The notes beneath the pieces were generated by a model, which saw nothing but the letters and a program-made list of their open reading frames with translations, was not told where the DNA came from and did no database searches. Source: Serratia proteamaculans_D (lineage in GTDB: Bacteria > Pseudomonadota > Gammaproteobacteria > Enterobacterales > Enterobacteriaceae). From it: a stretch of DNA of 64,000 bases. The DNA lies in assembly GCF_049959315.1 (NCBI RefSeq), contig NZ_CP188201.1. One strand, given 5' to 3'. A program made the position numbers and the translations under genes. This document shows positions 25,378 to 33,239 of this stretch, piece after piece. Position 1 is the stretch's first letter. Every line of letters starts with the position of its first letter.

Positions 25378-27750
25378 TTATTCCAGCGTAAAACTGTTGC
25401 CGGGCGCGCCGTTGATCCACAACTCGCGCGCTTCTCCGGCAGGCAAGCTGAAGGTCAGGGTTCGCCATGCCGGTTTAAAGCGGCCTTCGGTGGTAATGTT
25501 CAGCGTGATGCGCTGATTGTCACTGAGCATCTCCCAGCGCAGCCACAGCGCGTCGCCTTGCTGCCAGCCATAACTTTCCCCGTCATCTTCGAATAACAGC
25601 CCAGAAGCGCTGCCACAGCCTTTTTGCGGGAACAACTTAAGCTCACGTCGATCGTCTGCCGTTACGTCAACATGTGCCAGACGGGATGACAACGGCAATG
25701 CCGCACCGGCACGCACCAGCAGCGGCAAGCGGTCCAGCGGGGCTTCCAGCACCACCGTCTGGCCACCACTGAACCACTGGCCGCTGTAGAAGCAATACCA
25801 GCCATCGCCGTTATCCGGTAAATACACCGGCCGCTGGCGTTGTCCCTGCTCCACTACACTGGCCACCAGCAGATCGCGACCAATCATAAAATCATCGGTT
25901 TCTTTCAGGGTCTGCTCGTCATGCTCATGGTCGAGGAAGGTCGGACGCAGCATCGGCTCGTCGTCGGCACTGGCCTGCCACAACAGGGTGTAGAAATACG
26001 GCATCAGTCGGTAACGCAGGTTAATCGCCTCGCGCACCGCCGGGGTGGCGGCCGGATACATCCAGGGTTCGTTAACCGTGGCGTCGTCATTCCAGGAGTG
26101 AATGGTAAAACGCGGGTGCATCACGCCGTTTTGTACCCAGCGCACCAGGAGTTCGGCGTCCGGCTTGTCACCGGAAAAACCGCCGACGTCGTGCCCCAGG
26201 TTATACAGGCCGGACAGGCTCATGCCCAACCCCATGCGAATGTTGTAACGCAAAGTCTGCCAGTTGGTACGGTTGTCGCCGCTCCAGGTCTGCACATAAC
26301 GCTGCATGCCGGCGCAACCGGAGCGCGAAATCAGGTAGGGCCGCAGCTCGGGAGCAAAGCGTTGCTGAGCCTCCATTGAAGCGCGCATCATCAGTAGCGG
26401 CATCACCGGGCGAATGTGCTTGATGGCGATAGGCGTGCCAAAGCCGTGGCAACGCGCCTCCCCGTCCCATACTTCGTATTCGTTATTGTCATTCCAGGTG
26501 GAATCGATGCCCATCTCCAATAGCTGCTGCGTCACGCCCTGCTGCCACCATTGCACCGTCGCCGGATTGGTGAAGTCGAGGTGCGAACCTTCGTCATCCC
26601 AAAAGCTGGAGCGCTCCGGCCGGTCGCTTTCGGAATCCCGGATAAACAGCCCCTGATCCGCCGCCTGCTGATACTGTGGATGATCCTGCAACAAACACGG
26701 CTTGATGTTGGCCGCCAGCTTTAACCCGGCATCATGAAACGCCTGACTCAGCTGTTTGGGCTGCGGCACCTTGTCGTAGTTCCAGTTGAACACGTAGCGC
26801 TTGTTGCCAATCGAGGTGTAACCCGATGACAGCTGGAACGAGTCGCAGGGAATATCATGCTGGCGACAGAGCTGAATAAACTGCTGTAGTTGCTGCTGGG
26901 CGTCCGGCGCATCGGTGTAATGCATGGTGGAGCCGCTGTAGCCCAGGCTCCATTTCGGCCCAAAGTGGGTTTTACCGGTCAGGCGCACAAACGCCTTGGT
27001 CACGTCCAGCACCTTGGGGCCGAGGAACAGGTAATAATCCAGATCCCCCGCTTCGGTCTGATAGCGGCGATAGGCCAGATGGTAGTTGTCGATCTCGTTG
27101 CCCAGATCCAGCCAGCAACTGCTCAGGTTGTCGTAAAACAGCCCGAAACTGGCCTCTTCCCCACGGGTGATGGTGAAAGGAATGTGCTTGTACAGCGGAT
27201 CGGTGCTGGCGGCGTTGTAGCCCATGGCGTCCAGGTTGCGCATTTCAAAGCGACGACCGCTGCGCTCCAAATCACCGGCCTTTTCACCCAGGCCATAATA
27301 ACGCTCGCTAGCCTGACGACGCTGATAGTGGGCCACACCGTCGCCATGCGGATCCAACAGGTAAGCGCTGGTTGGCCGATCGGCGGCCAGCGGACGCCAT
27401 TCACCGGCGGCGTTGCAGTGTTCCCACTCCAGCCACAGCGGCTGATGCACGGTAACGCGCAGTGCAGACGTCGTCACCACCAGCCGATCGTCATGTTGCT
27501 GCAACTGATAACCCGGCAGGCCGAAGCCGGCCACGCTCAACCGGTCACGCCCTTCCCAGGGCACGTCATTCTGCGGTGCGATGCTCCAGGTACGATCCAG
27601 CGCCAATTCGCCATGGCGTTTAATCAACACGCGGAACAGGTCGTTTTCCAGCACGTACAGGCAGAACAGGTGACGTTCGTCGACCAACAGTTCAATGCGA
27701 TCGGCATACTGACCGGCCAACGTCCAATTTTTTAAGGTTTTCATAGGCAT
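25378..27750 (-). CDS. Glycoside hydrolase family 31 alpha-glucosidase
   Basis: A 790-residue cytoplasmic GH31 enzyme without a signal peptide. An N-terminal beta-sandwich (about 1-230) precedes the barrel. The nucleophile Asp421 lies in TWNDNNEYE and the acid/base Asp492 in TWSGDNRTNW, both canonical GH31 positions. The WNDNNEYE form belongs to alpha-glucosidase-like members rather than to YicI-type xylosidases. Activity on alpha-1,3/1,6-glucosides is a guess. It lies 5 bases downstream of an MFS carrier, so the substrate probably enters through that protein. A second ATG six bases in (27744) is equally possible. Confidence 0.9.
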   Translation of the reverse strand: MPMKTLKNWTLAGQYADRIELLVDERHLFCLYVLENDLFRVLIKRHGELALDRTWSIAPQNDVPWEGRDRLSVAGFGLPGYQLQQHDDRLVVTTSALRVTVHQPLWLEWEHCNAAGEWRPLAADRPTSAYLLDPHGDGVAHYQRRQASERYYGLGEKAGDLERSGRRFEMRNLDAMGYNAASTDPLYKHIPFTITRGEEASFGLFYDNLSSCWLDLGNEIDNYHLAYRRYQTEAGDLDYYLFLGPKVLDVTKAFVRLTGKTHFGPKWSLGYSGSTMHYTDAPDAQQQLQQFIQLCRQHDIPCDSFQLSSGYTSIGNKRYVFNWNYDKVPQPKQLSQAFHDAGLKLAANIKPCLLQDHPQYQQAADQGLFIRDSESDRPERSSFWDDEGSHLDFTNPATVQWWQQGVTQQLLEMGIDSTWNDNNEYEVWDGEARCHGFGTPIAIKHIRPVMPLLMMRASMEAQQRFAPELRPYLISRSGCAGMQRYVQTWSGDNRTNWQTLRYNIRMGLGMSLSGLYNLGHDVGGFSGDKPDAELLVRWVQNGVMHPRFTIHSWNDDATVNEPWMYPAATPAVREAINLRYRLMPYFYTLLWQASADDEPMLRPTFLDHEHDEQTLKETDDFMIGRDLLVASVVEQGQRQRPVYLPDNGDGWYCFYSGQWFSGGQTVVLEAPLDRLPLLVRAGAALPLSSRLAHVDVTADDRRELKLFPQKGCGSASGLLFEDDGESYGWQQGDALWLRWEMLSDNQRITLNITTEGRFKPAWRTLTFSLPAGEARELWINGAPGNSFTLE

Positions 27751-27755
27751 CCAAC

Positions 27756-29063
27756 TTAGCTATTAAGTGTTTTTTTACCGCCGCGTTCGGCGATTAAGGC
27801 AATCAGGAATACGGCACCGATCAGGTCGAAGAAGCCCATGGCGATAAACAGCGGATTGAAACCGACGGTATCGGAGACCGCGCCAATCAGCAGCGTGAAC
27901 AGGAAGCTGGCGATCCAGGCGCTGGAGCCGCGCATACCGTTGACCGTCGCTACCTGATTTTTATCGAATGATTCCACCACCAGCGCGCTGAGCATGCAGG
28001 AGATCACCTGATGGCCGAAACCGCCGATCGAGATCAGAGCGATCGCCACGTAGGGATCTTTGGTGATCGCGACGAATGCCAGCGAGACCATCATGAATGC
28101 GCCGGTCACCGAGCTGGCCACCACCGAGTTGACGCGGCTGCAGCCAAACCATTTACGGTACAAAGTGGTGAGATAGCCGCTGGCGACGCTGCCGATGTCC
28201 GCCGCCAAAAACGGCAGCCAGGCAAACATGGCGATGTGTTTTAAATCCATACCGCGTTCGGTAGCCAAATACAGCGGCACCCAGAAACTGAATACCGCCC
28301 AGGCCGGCTCGGCGAGAAAGGCCGGAATGGCAATGCCGTAGAACTTTTTGTTGCGGCAGAGTATCGCCAACGACTTGAGGAAAGGCAGTCGGGGTAACTC
28401 CGGCTCGTTGTCTTCGCGGATCAGATCCAGCTCCTGCTGGCTCAGATTGGGGTGCTGCTGCGGCGAGTGGTAGAACCGCCACCACAGCACCACCCAGAGC
28501 AATGCCAGCGCACCGGAGAACAGGAAAGCGCCCTGCCAGCCAAAGGAGACGTGGGCAATAACGATAATCGGCGGTGCCAGCATGGCGCCAATAGAAAACC
28601 CGACGCCTGCCCAACCGGCGGCGATAGGCCGTTCCTTTTTCGGGAACCAGTCGGAAATCGCCTTGGCGTTGGCCGGCGTGGCCGCCGCTTCTGCCCCGCC
28701 CATAAAGAAGCGCAGGATCGCCAACTGCACCCAGGTGCCGGCCCCGGCATGCATCATGCAAACCACCGCCCAGATGCTGGCGCAGATCAGGAACCCCATC
28801 TTCAGGCCAATCACGTCAATCAGCCAGCCGCAGATCGGCTGAAACACCGTATAGGCCAGTTGGAACGACGCCACCACCCAGGAATACTGCTCGGTGGTCA
28901 TGTTGAGGCTGGTTTTCAGCTCCGGCGCCAGGATACCCAGCGAGTTGCGAGTGATGTAGTTAACCGTGACACCCAGCAGAAACAGCGCCAGCATCCACCA
29001 GCGCAGTGATTTAAATTTACGCCGGCCACTGGCGACGACCGTCTGATTAATTTCCACACTCAT
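27756..29063 (-). CDS. MFS transporter, anion:cation symporter type
   Basis: A 435-residue carrier with about 12 membrane helices, similar in pattern to the hexuronate/glucarate (ExuT, GudP) group: NYITRNSLGILAPELK, ERPIAAGWAGVGFSIGAMLAPPI and the central SAVFSFWVPLYLATERG-like segment. ATG at 29063 follows GGAGAGAATACAG. It is the first gene of an operon with the GH31 glucosidase and is divergent from a LacI-family regulator. The combination of an acid-sugar-type carrier with an alpha-glucosidase is unusual. Inner membrane. Confidence 0.87.
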   Translation of the reverse strand: MSVEINQTVVASGRRKFKSLRWWMLALFLLGVTVNYITRNSLGILAPELKTSLNMTTEQYSWVVASFQLAYTVFQPICGWLIDVIGLKMGFLICASIWAVVCMMHAGAGTWVQLAILRFFMGGAEAAATPANAKAISDWFPKKERPIAAGWAGVGFSIGAMLAPPIIVIAHVSFGWQGAFLFSGALALLWVVLWWRFYHSPQQHPNLSQQELDLIREDNEPELPRLPFLKSLAILCRNKKFYGIAIPAFLAEPAWAVFSFWVPLYLATERGMDLKHIAMFAWLPFLAADIGSVASGYLTTLYRKWFGCSRVNSVVASSVTGAFMMVSLAFVAITKDPYVAIALISIGGFGHQVISCMLSALVVESFDKNQVATVNGMRGSSAWIASFLFTLLIGAVSDTVGFNPLFIAMGFFDLIGAVFLIALIAERGGKKTLNS

Positions 29064-29311
29064 CTGTATTCTCTCCACGACGGCTGCCCGGTGACACAGC
29101 GCGTTTTTTGGTAGGGTACGTTTGGCTAGCGAAGGTATGGGGGGTGTTAAATTGCATTATGCTTCCCAGAAGCAGGTGCCTCACCTTCACAACCACATGA
29201 TTTATTTTCATTTTATTTATAATTCAGCCCGTTAATTGGACTGATAAATCTATAAAGTTGGCATACCAATTCAGACTAGCCAGCCGGAAGCGTGAGCGAA
29301 ACGTGGTTTTT

Positions 29312-29325
29312 TGCAAAAATTTTCA
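29312..29325. promoter_or_regulatory. LacI-type palindrome, distal site
   Basis: TGCAAAAATTTTCA, matching the 29389 site at 12 of 14 positions and the LacI-family pattern TG-N-AAA-NN-TTT-N-CA. Its centre is 77 bases from that of the proximal site. Confidence 0.55.
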
Positions 29326-29388
29326 TACGAAGGATAAAAGCTCGCCATAATGGCGAACAAAGCCTGACAGTACGCTGAAAAAATGCAG

Positions 29389-29402
29389 TGAAAATATTTT
29401 CA
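29389..29402. promoter_or_regulatory. LacI-type palindrome, proximal site
   Basis: TGAAAATATTTTCA is a perfect 14-bp palindrome 27 bases upstream of the LacI-family regulator gene, a position suited to autorepression. Confidence 0.65.
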
Positions 29403-29428
29403 TCGCCAAATTTGAAGGAGATCACAGA

Positions 29429-30511
29429 ATGAACGGAAAGCTGAAAATACAGGAGATCGCCCACCAAACCGGGTTGTCGATCAGCACCGTTTCACGCGTT
29501 TTAGCCGGCAAATCCAATACCAGTGCCGAAGCTCGCCAGAAGGTGCTGGCCTGCGCGCAACAGAAAGGGATCCTGCAGGGGATTTCCAGCGGCCGACTGA
29601 TGCTGAACAGCGTGATGGTCTTCGCGCCACAACGCGCCTTTGACGTACGTACCGATATTTTTTACTACAAGGTGATCCAGGGCATCACCGCTGCGCTGGC
29701 AGAACATGAGGTGCGTATTCGCTATTGCGGGCTTGAGGAACTGCACAGCGACGGCGCGCTGTTTTTGGAAAAGATGAGCGATCCGCAGACCCAGGCGGCG
29801 CTGATTATCGGTATCGATGACGAGCATATCCACCAGTTAGCCGCCGATCTGAATAAACCCTGCGTGCTGATTAACTGCAGCGACCGGCAAATGCGGCTCG
29901 ATAGCGTGTCACCCGACCATCAACTGATTGGCGAATTCTCCGCCAATTACCTGTTCCAGCAGGGCCACAGCCATATTCTGAACCTGCAGTGCCTGCGGCG
30001 GCACACCATGGAGCTGCGGCTGGCGGGCATTAAACAAGCCTATGCGCGGCACAACATCGCCTTTGACGAGGGTCGCCATCTGGTCACTACCTCCGGTTTC
30101 GGTAGCGAAGAGGCTGAACAGGCACTCACCACCTTTATCAACCGGGTCAGTCAGCGCTCGCAGCTGCCAACAGCTATTCTTGCCGGAGGCGACTATATGG
30201 CGGTCGGCGCGGTCAAGGCACTCAACAAATTGCAGTTGAACGTGCCGGGCGATATTTCGGTGATGAGCACCGACGGTTTTAATCTGGCGGAAATTCATGA
30301 CGTGCCGCTCACCTCGGTGCATGTGCCGCGCGACGAGTTGGGCTATGAGGCCATTCAACTCCTGCAGCGCCGCATGCTGCGCGCCGATGCGCCCCCGTGC
30401 AACCTGCTGCTGCACGGCAAGCTGGCGGTCCGCGCCTCGGTCAAACGCGTCAGCCCCCATAAAACCAGCCCGGCGGTCAGCACTCACGATCACCGTCTTT
30501 ACGATGTCTGA
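29429..30511 (+). CDS. LacI-family transcriptional regulator
   Basis: A 360-residue LacI/GalR-family regulator. The N-terminal helix-turn-helix and hinge (KIQEIAHQTGLSISTVSRVLAGK, residues 6-28) precede a periplasmic-binding-protein-like effector domain (about 60-335), with VPGDISVMSTDGFNLAEI near the C-terminal end of the fold. AAGGAGATCACAG precedes the ATG. Divergent from the MFS-GH31 operon and flanked by two palindromes, so it probably represses that operon until a sugar or glycoside binds. The protealysin gene follows 64 bases later but has its own leader. Confidence 0.9.
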   Translation: MNGKLKIQEIAHQTGLSISTVSRVLAGKSNTSAEARQKVLACAQQKGILQGISSGRLMLNSVMVFAPQRAFDVRTDIFYYKVIQGITAALAEHEVRIRYCGLEELHSDGALFLEKMSDPQTQAALIIGIDDEHIHQLAADLNKPCVLINCSDRQMRLDSVSPDHQLIGEFSANYLFQQGHSHILNLQCLRRHTMELRLAGIKQAYARHNIAFDEGRHLVTTSGFGSEEAEQALTTFINRVSQRSQLPTAILAGGDYMAVGAVKALNKLQLNVPGDISVMSTDGFNLAEIHDVPLTSVHVPRDELGYEAIQLLQRRMLRADAPPCNLLLHGKLAVRASVKRVSPHKTSPAVSTHDHRLYDV

Positions 30512-30575
30512 ACTACACTTAGTGGCAGAATCTTTTTACGAGAAGGGTAAAATTTTTTGCCTAAGGAGAGCCACT

Positions 30576-31601
30576 ATGCCGACCCTAACCGCACGATCGG
30601 TCATCCCCCCTTATATGCTGCGCCGGATCATTGAGCACGGTAGCCTGCCGCAGCGCGACTGCGCATTACACACCCTGAACCACGTTCAAAGCCTGCTCGG
30701 CAACAAGCCGTTGCGCGCTCCCGGAGCGAAAACCTCGACCGGCGGTGAAGTTATCCGCGATATTTTTGATGCCGAAAACGGCACCCAACTGCCGGGTAAA
30801 CAGGTGCGTAATGAGGGCCAGGCCAGTAATCATGACGTGGCGGTGGATGAAGCCTATGACTATCTCGGCGTCACCTACGATTTCTTCTGGCAGGCGTTCA
30901 AACGCAACTCGCTGGACAACCGGGGCCTGCCGCTGACCGGCAGCGTGCATTACGGCAAGGAATACCAAAACGCCTTTTGGAACGGCCAGCAAATGGTCTT
31001 CGGCGACGGTGACGGTGAAATCTTTAACCGCTTTACCATTGCCATCGACGTAGTCGGCCACGAACTGGCGCACGGCGTGACCGAAAGCGAAGCCGGGTTA
31101 ATTTATTTCCAGCAGGCCGGTGCGCTGAATGAGTCGCTGTCTGACGTCTTTGGTTCTTTGGTCAAGCAGTTCCACCTCAGGCAAACCGCGGATAAGGCCG
31201 ACTGGCTGATTGGCGAAGGCCTGCTGGCGAAAGGCATCAACGGCAAGGGGCTGCGTTCGATGTCGGCACCCGGTACCGCCTACGACGATCCGCTGTTGGG
31301 GAAAGATCCGCAGCCGGCCAACATGAAAAACTACATTCAGACCAAAGAGGATAATGGCGGCGTCCACCTCAACTCCGGCATTCCCAACCGCGCCTTCTAT
31401 CTGGCGGCCACCGCTCTGGGCGGCTTTGCCTGGGAGAAAGCCGGTTACATCTGGTACGACACTCTTTGCGACAAGGCACTGCCGCAGGACGCTGACTTCG
31501 CCACCTTTGCCCGTACCACGGTGAAACATGCCAAACAGCGTTTCGACAGTAGCGTGGCGGACAAGGTACAGCAGGCCTGGCACCAGGTGGGGGTTGAGTA
31601 A
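30576..31601 (+). CDS. Protealysin-type M4 metalloprotease
   Basis: A 341-residue thermolysin-family precursor, the length of Serratia protealysin. A short propeptide (1-50) carries the PPYML motif at 11-15 in place of the long thermolysin prosequence, and the mature enzyme should start at Ala51 (AKTSTGG). Zinc site: HELAH at 162-166 with Glu163 catalytic, third ligand Glu186 in NESLSD. The active-site His lies in GGVHLNSG. No signal peptide is seen, as is known for this enzyme. AAGGAG precedes the ATG at 30576. The next gene, encoding an emfourin-type inhibitor, overlaps by one base (TAATG). Confidence 0.93.
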   Translation: MPTLTARSVIPPYMLRRIIEHGSLPQRDCALHTLNHVQSLLGNKPLRAPGAKTSTGGEVIRDIFDAENGTQLPGKQVRNEGQASNHDVAVDEAYDYLGVTYDFFWQAFKRNSLDNRGLPLTGSVHYGKEYQNAFWNGQQMVFGDGDGEIFNRFTIAIDVVGHELAHGVTESEAGLIYFQQAGALNESLSDVFGSLVKQFHLRQTADKADWLIGEGLLAKGINGKGLRSMSAPGTAYDDPLLGKDPQPANMKNYIQTKEDNGGVHLNSGIPNRAFYLAATALGGFAWEKAGYIWYDTLCDKALPQDADFATFARTTVKHAKQRFDSSVADKVQQAWHQVGVE

Positions 31602-31942
31602 TGAAACCCTTGCCGGCACTCAATCAGGATACGGTCATTGAGCTGGCGCGTGAAGGCGGCTTCGCCTTTATTCCCAAACTGGCGGGCCAGCGGCGCATTG
31701 CGCTGGCCGACATTACGCCAGAGCAACGGCAGCGCCTGAATCAACTGTTGAACCAGGCGCTGCCCTACGCCCAGGAAGAGGGACAACCGGACTCACCCGG
31801 CTGCGGTGACCAACGTTATTTTCGCGTGCAGATCAGCTACTACAGTCAGGCCCTGTGCAGTGAAATCGTACTGCTGATCCCGGAAACCAACGCCCCACAG
31901 GCGTTGGTCGACCTGTGGAAAACCGGTCAGGTGGATGAGTGA
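31601..31942 (+). CDS. Emfourin-type M4 protease inhibitor
   Basis: A 113-residue protein without signal peptide, starting at the last base of the protealysin stop codon (TAATG), so translation is coupled. Protealysin genes in Serratia are followed by a gene for emfourin, a proteinaceous slow-binding inhibitor of protealysin and thermolysin; size, position and a sequence such as VIELAREGGFAFIPKLAG fit. Its cytoplasmic location would protect the cell from the leaderless protease. The name rests on recalled family knowledge and context. Confidence 0.88.
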   Translation: MKPLPALNQDTVIELAREGGFAFIPKLAGQRRIALADITPEQRQRLNQLLNQALPYAQEEGQPDSPGCGDQRYFRVQISYYSQALCSEIVLLIPETNAPQALVDLWKTGQVDE

Positions 31943-31946
31943 ACGC

Positions 31947-32174
31947 TTACAACGGCTGATAACTGAATAACACCCGCTTTTTGGATATCAGTCCATGACC
32001 GTTCTGGCACAGGTAGTCCACCGCGCCACAGGCCTTGAGTTCTTGTAACGGCTGCCCGCAATCCGGGCAGTGGGCCAACTGCTGATAATCGCTGTTACAG
32101 GCAGCGCAATGGTAGTGACCATTCACCCACTCCATCGTTTGAACGCATTGCGGACACTGCGCTTCCATAGTCAC
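31947..32174 (-). CDS. yfgJ: Zinc-ribbon protein YfgJ
   Basis: A 75-residue protein with four CxxC-like half-sites (CPQC, CAAC, CPDC, and a Cys/His pair in CQNGHG) making one or two zinc ribbons. The C-terminal part CGAVDYLCQNGHGLISKKRV is nearly the same as E. coli YfgJ. In E. coli it sits between xseA and der; here the neighbouring gene on one side is still der, with one transporter gene in between. Function unknown. It starts 7 bases after the end of the AEC transporter gene. Confidence 0.9.
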   Translation of the reverse strand: MTMEAQCPQCVQTMEWVNGHYHCAACNSDYQQLAHCPDCGQPLQELKACGAVDYLCQNGHGLISKKRVLFSYQPL

Positions 32175-32181
32175 TCCCAGA

Positions 32182-33138
32182 TTAAATCACGCCCCATGAG
32201 CGCAAGAAATAAATGCCCAGCGCGGTAGTGAAAAACGAGCCTACGGTGGTGATGGCAATAATATTCGCCGCCAGCGTGGCATTGCCCCCCATCGCACGAG
32301 TCATCACATAGCTGCCAGAAGCCGTAGGCGTAGCCGAGAACAGGAAGATAATCCCCAGCGCCGCGCCGTGAAAACCGCACAGCCAGCCACTCAGCGTCAT
32401 TATCACCGGCACGACAAACAGCTTGGCCGAAGAGGACAGCGCCGCCACGTTGGACGAACGAAACATGGCGCGCAGATCCAAACTGGCCCCGGTGCACAGC
32501 AATGCCAGCGGCAACGACAGTGCGGAGATATAGCTGCCCGTTTGCCGAATTACCTGAGGTATCCCCAGACCGGTCTGTGCATAAGCCAGCCCGCACACCA
32601 GGCCGATAATCAGCGGATTGGTGACGATGCTGCGCAACAGCGACAGACGGCTGATCCGCTTGCCCTGCCCGCCTTGCAGGCTGCGCGTGAGGGTAATCAC
32701 TGACAGTATGTTAAACAGGATCACCGTCACCGTCAGGTACAACGATCCTAACGCCACGCCCTCACTGCCGTAAGCGGTCATGGCATAGGCCAGGCCGACA
32801 ATGGCGGTATTGGCACGAAAGCCCCCCTGCACAAAGACACCGCGCTCACGCGGCTCTTTAACCAGCCAGACGGCGGCCACTTCCAGCAACAAGAAGGTGA
32901 CGAGAGTACCGATAGCGCCGAAGATCACCAGCGGGAGGTTACCCAGCAGCTGTGGGTGGTTGGTAGCGATGCTGAAGAACAACAGACAGGGCAGCGCCAG
33001 GTTAAACACCAGTTTGGTGGCACCATCAATAAAACGGTCGTCCATCAAGCGCCAGTGGCGCAGCAATATGCCCAGCAACATCATTAACAGATTGGGTACG
33101 GTGACGTTGAATGCAAAACTCCAGGTTTCCCAGGACAT
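32182..33138 (-). CDS. AEC-family transporter
   Basis: A 318-residue membrane protein of the auxin efflux carrier (AEC) family with about ten membrane helices in two five-helix halves (for example LPCLLFFSIATN, then GFRANTAIVGLAYAMTAYGS and SLPLALLCTGASLDL). Bacterial AEC members move malonate, malate or other organic acids; no partner gene hints at a substrate here. It is followed by yfgJ at 7 bases and preceded by the der terminator, so it has its own promoter. Confidence 0.85.
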   Translation of the reverse strand: MSWETWSFAFNVTVPNLLMMLLGILLRHWRLMDDRFIDGATKLVFNLALPCLLFFSIATNHPQLLGNLPLVIFGAIGTLVTFLLLEVAAVWLVKEPRERGVFVQGGFRANTAIVGLAYAMTAYGSEGVALGSLYLTVTVILFNILSVITLTRSLQGGQGKRISRLSLLRSIVTNPLIIGLVCGLAYAQTGLGIPQVIRQTGSYISALSLPLALLCTGASLDLRAMFRSSNVAALSSSAKLFVVPVIMTLSGWLCGFHGAALGIIFLFSATPTASGSYVMTRAMGGNATLAANIIAITTVGSFFTTALGIYFLRSWGVI

Positions 33139-33194
33139 GATGTTCCTTCAGGCTGACGGCGGTAATAGTCAGATAATAAAACGATTTCGACCCA

Positions 33195-33228
33195 ATAAAA
33201 AAGGGCGCGGTAGTGATACCGCGCCCTT
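33195..33228 (-). terminator. der intrinsic terminator
   Basis: A 12-bp stem (AAGGGCGCGGTA / TACCGCGCCCTT) with a 4-base loop is followed on the minus strand by TTTTTTA, 12 bases after the der stop. Confidence 0.92.
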
Positions 33229-33239
33229 AATACTGATTA

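Larger units (their letters stand above)
29064..29428. promoter_or_regulatory. Divergent control region, MFS-GH31 operon versus LacI gene
   Basis: A 365-base AT-rich region without a gene. It contains two related 14-bp palindromes, listed separately, both close to the regulator gene. I see no convincing -35/-10 pair for the leftward MFS-GH31 transcript; a TTATTTATAAT-like stretch near 29210 could serve one direction. Confidence 0.5.

Noticed and set aside
30297..30575. N-terminal extension of protealysin by 93 codons
   Set aside because: It would overlap the LacI gene in another frame; the ATG at 30576 has AAGGAG and gives the known 341-residue precursor.
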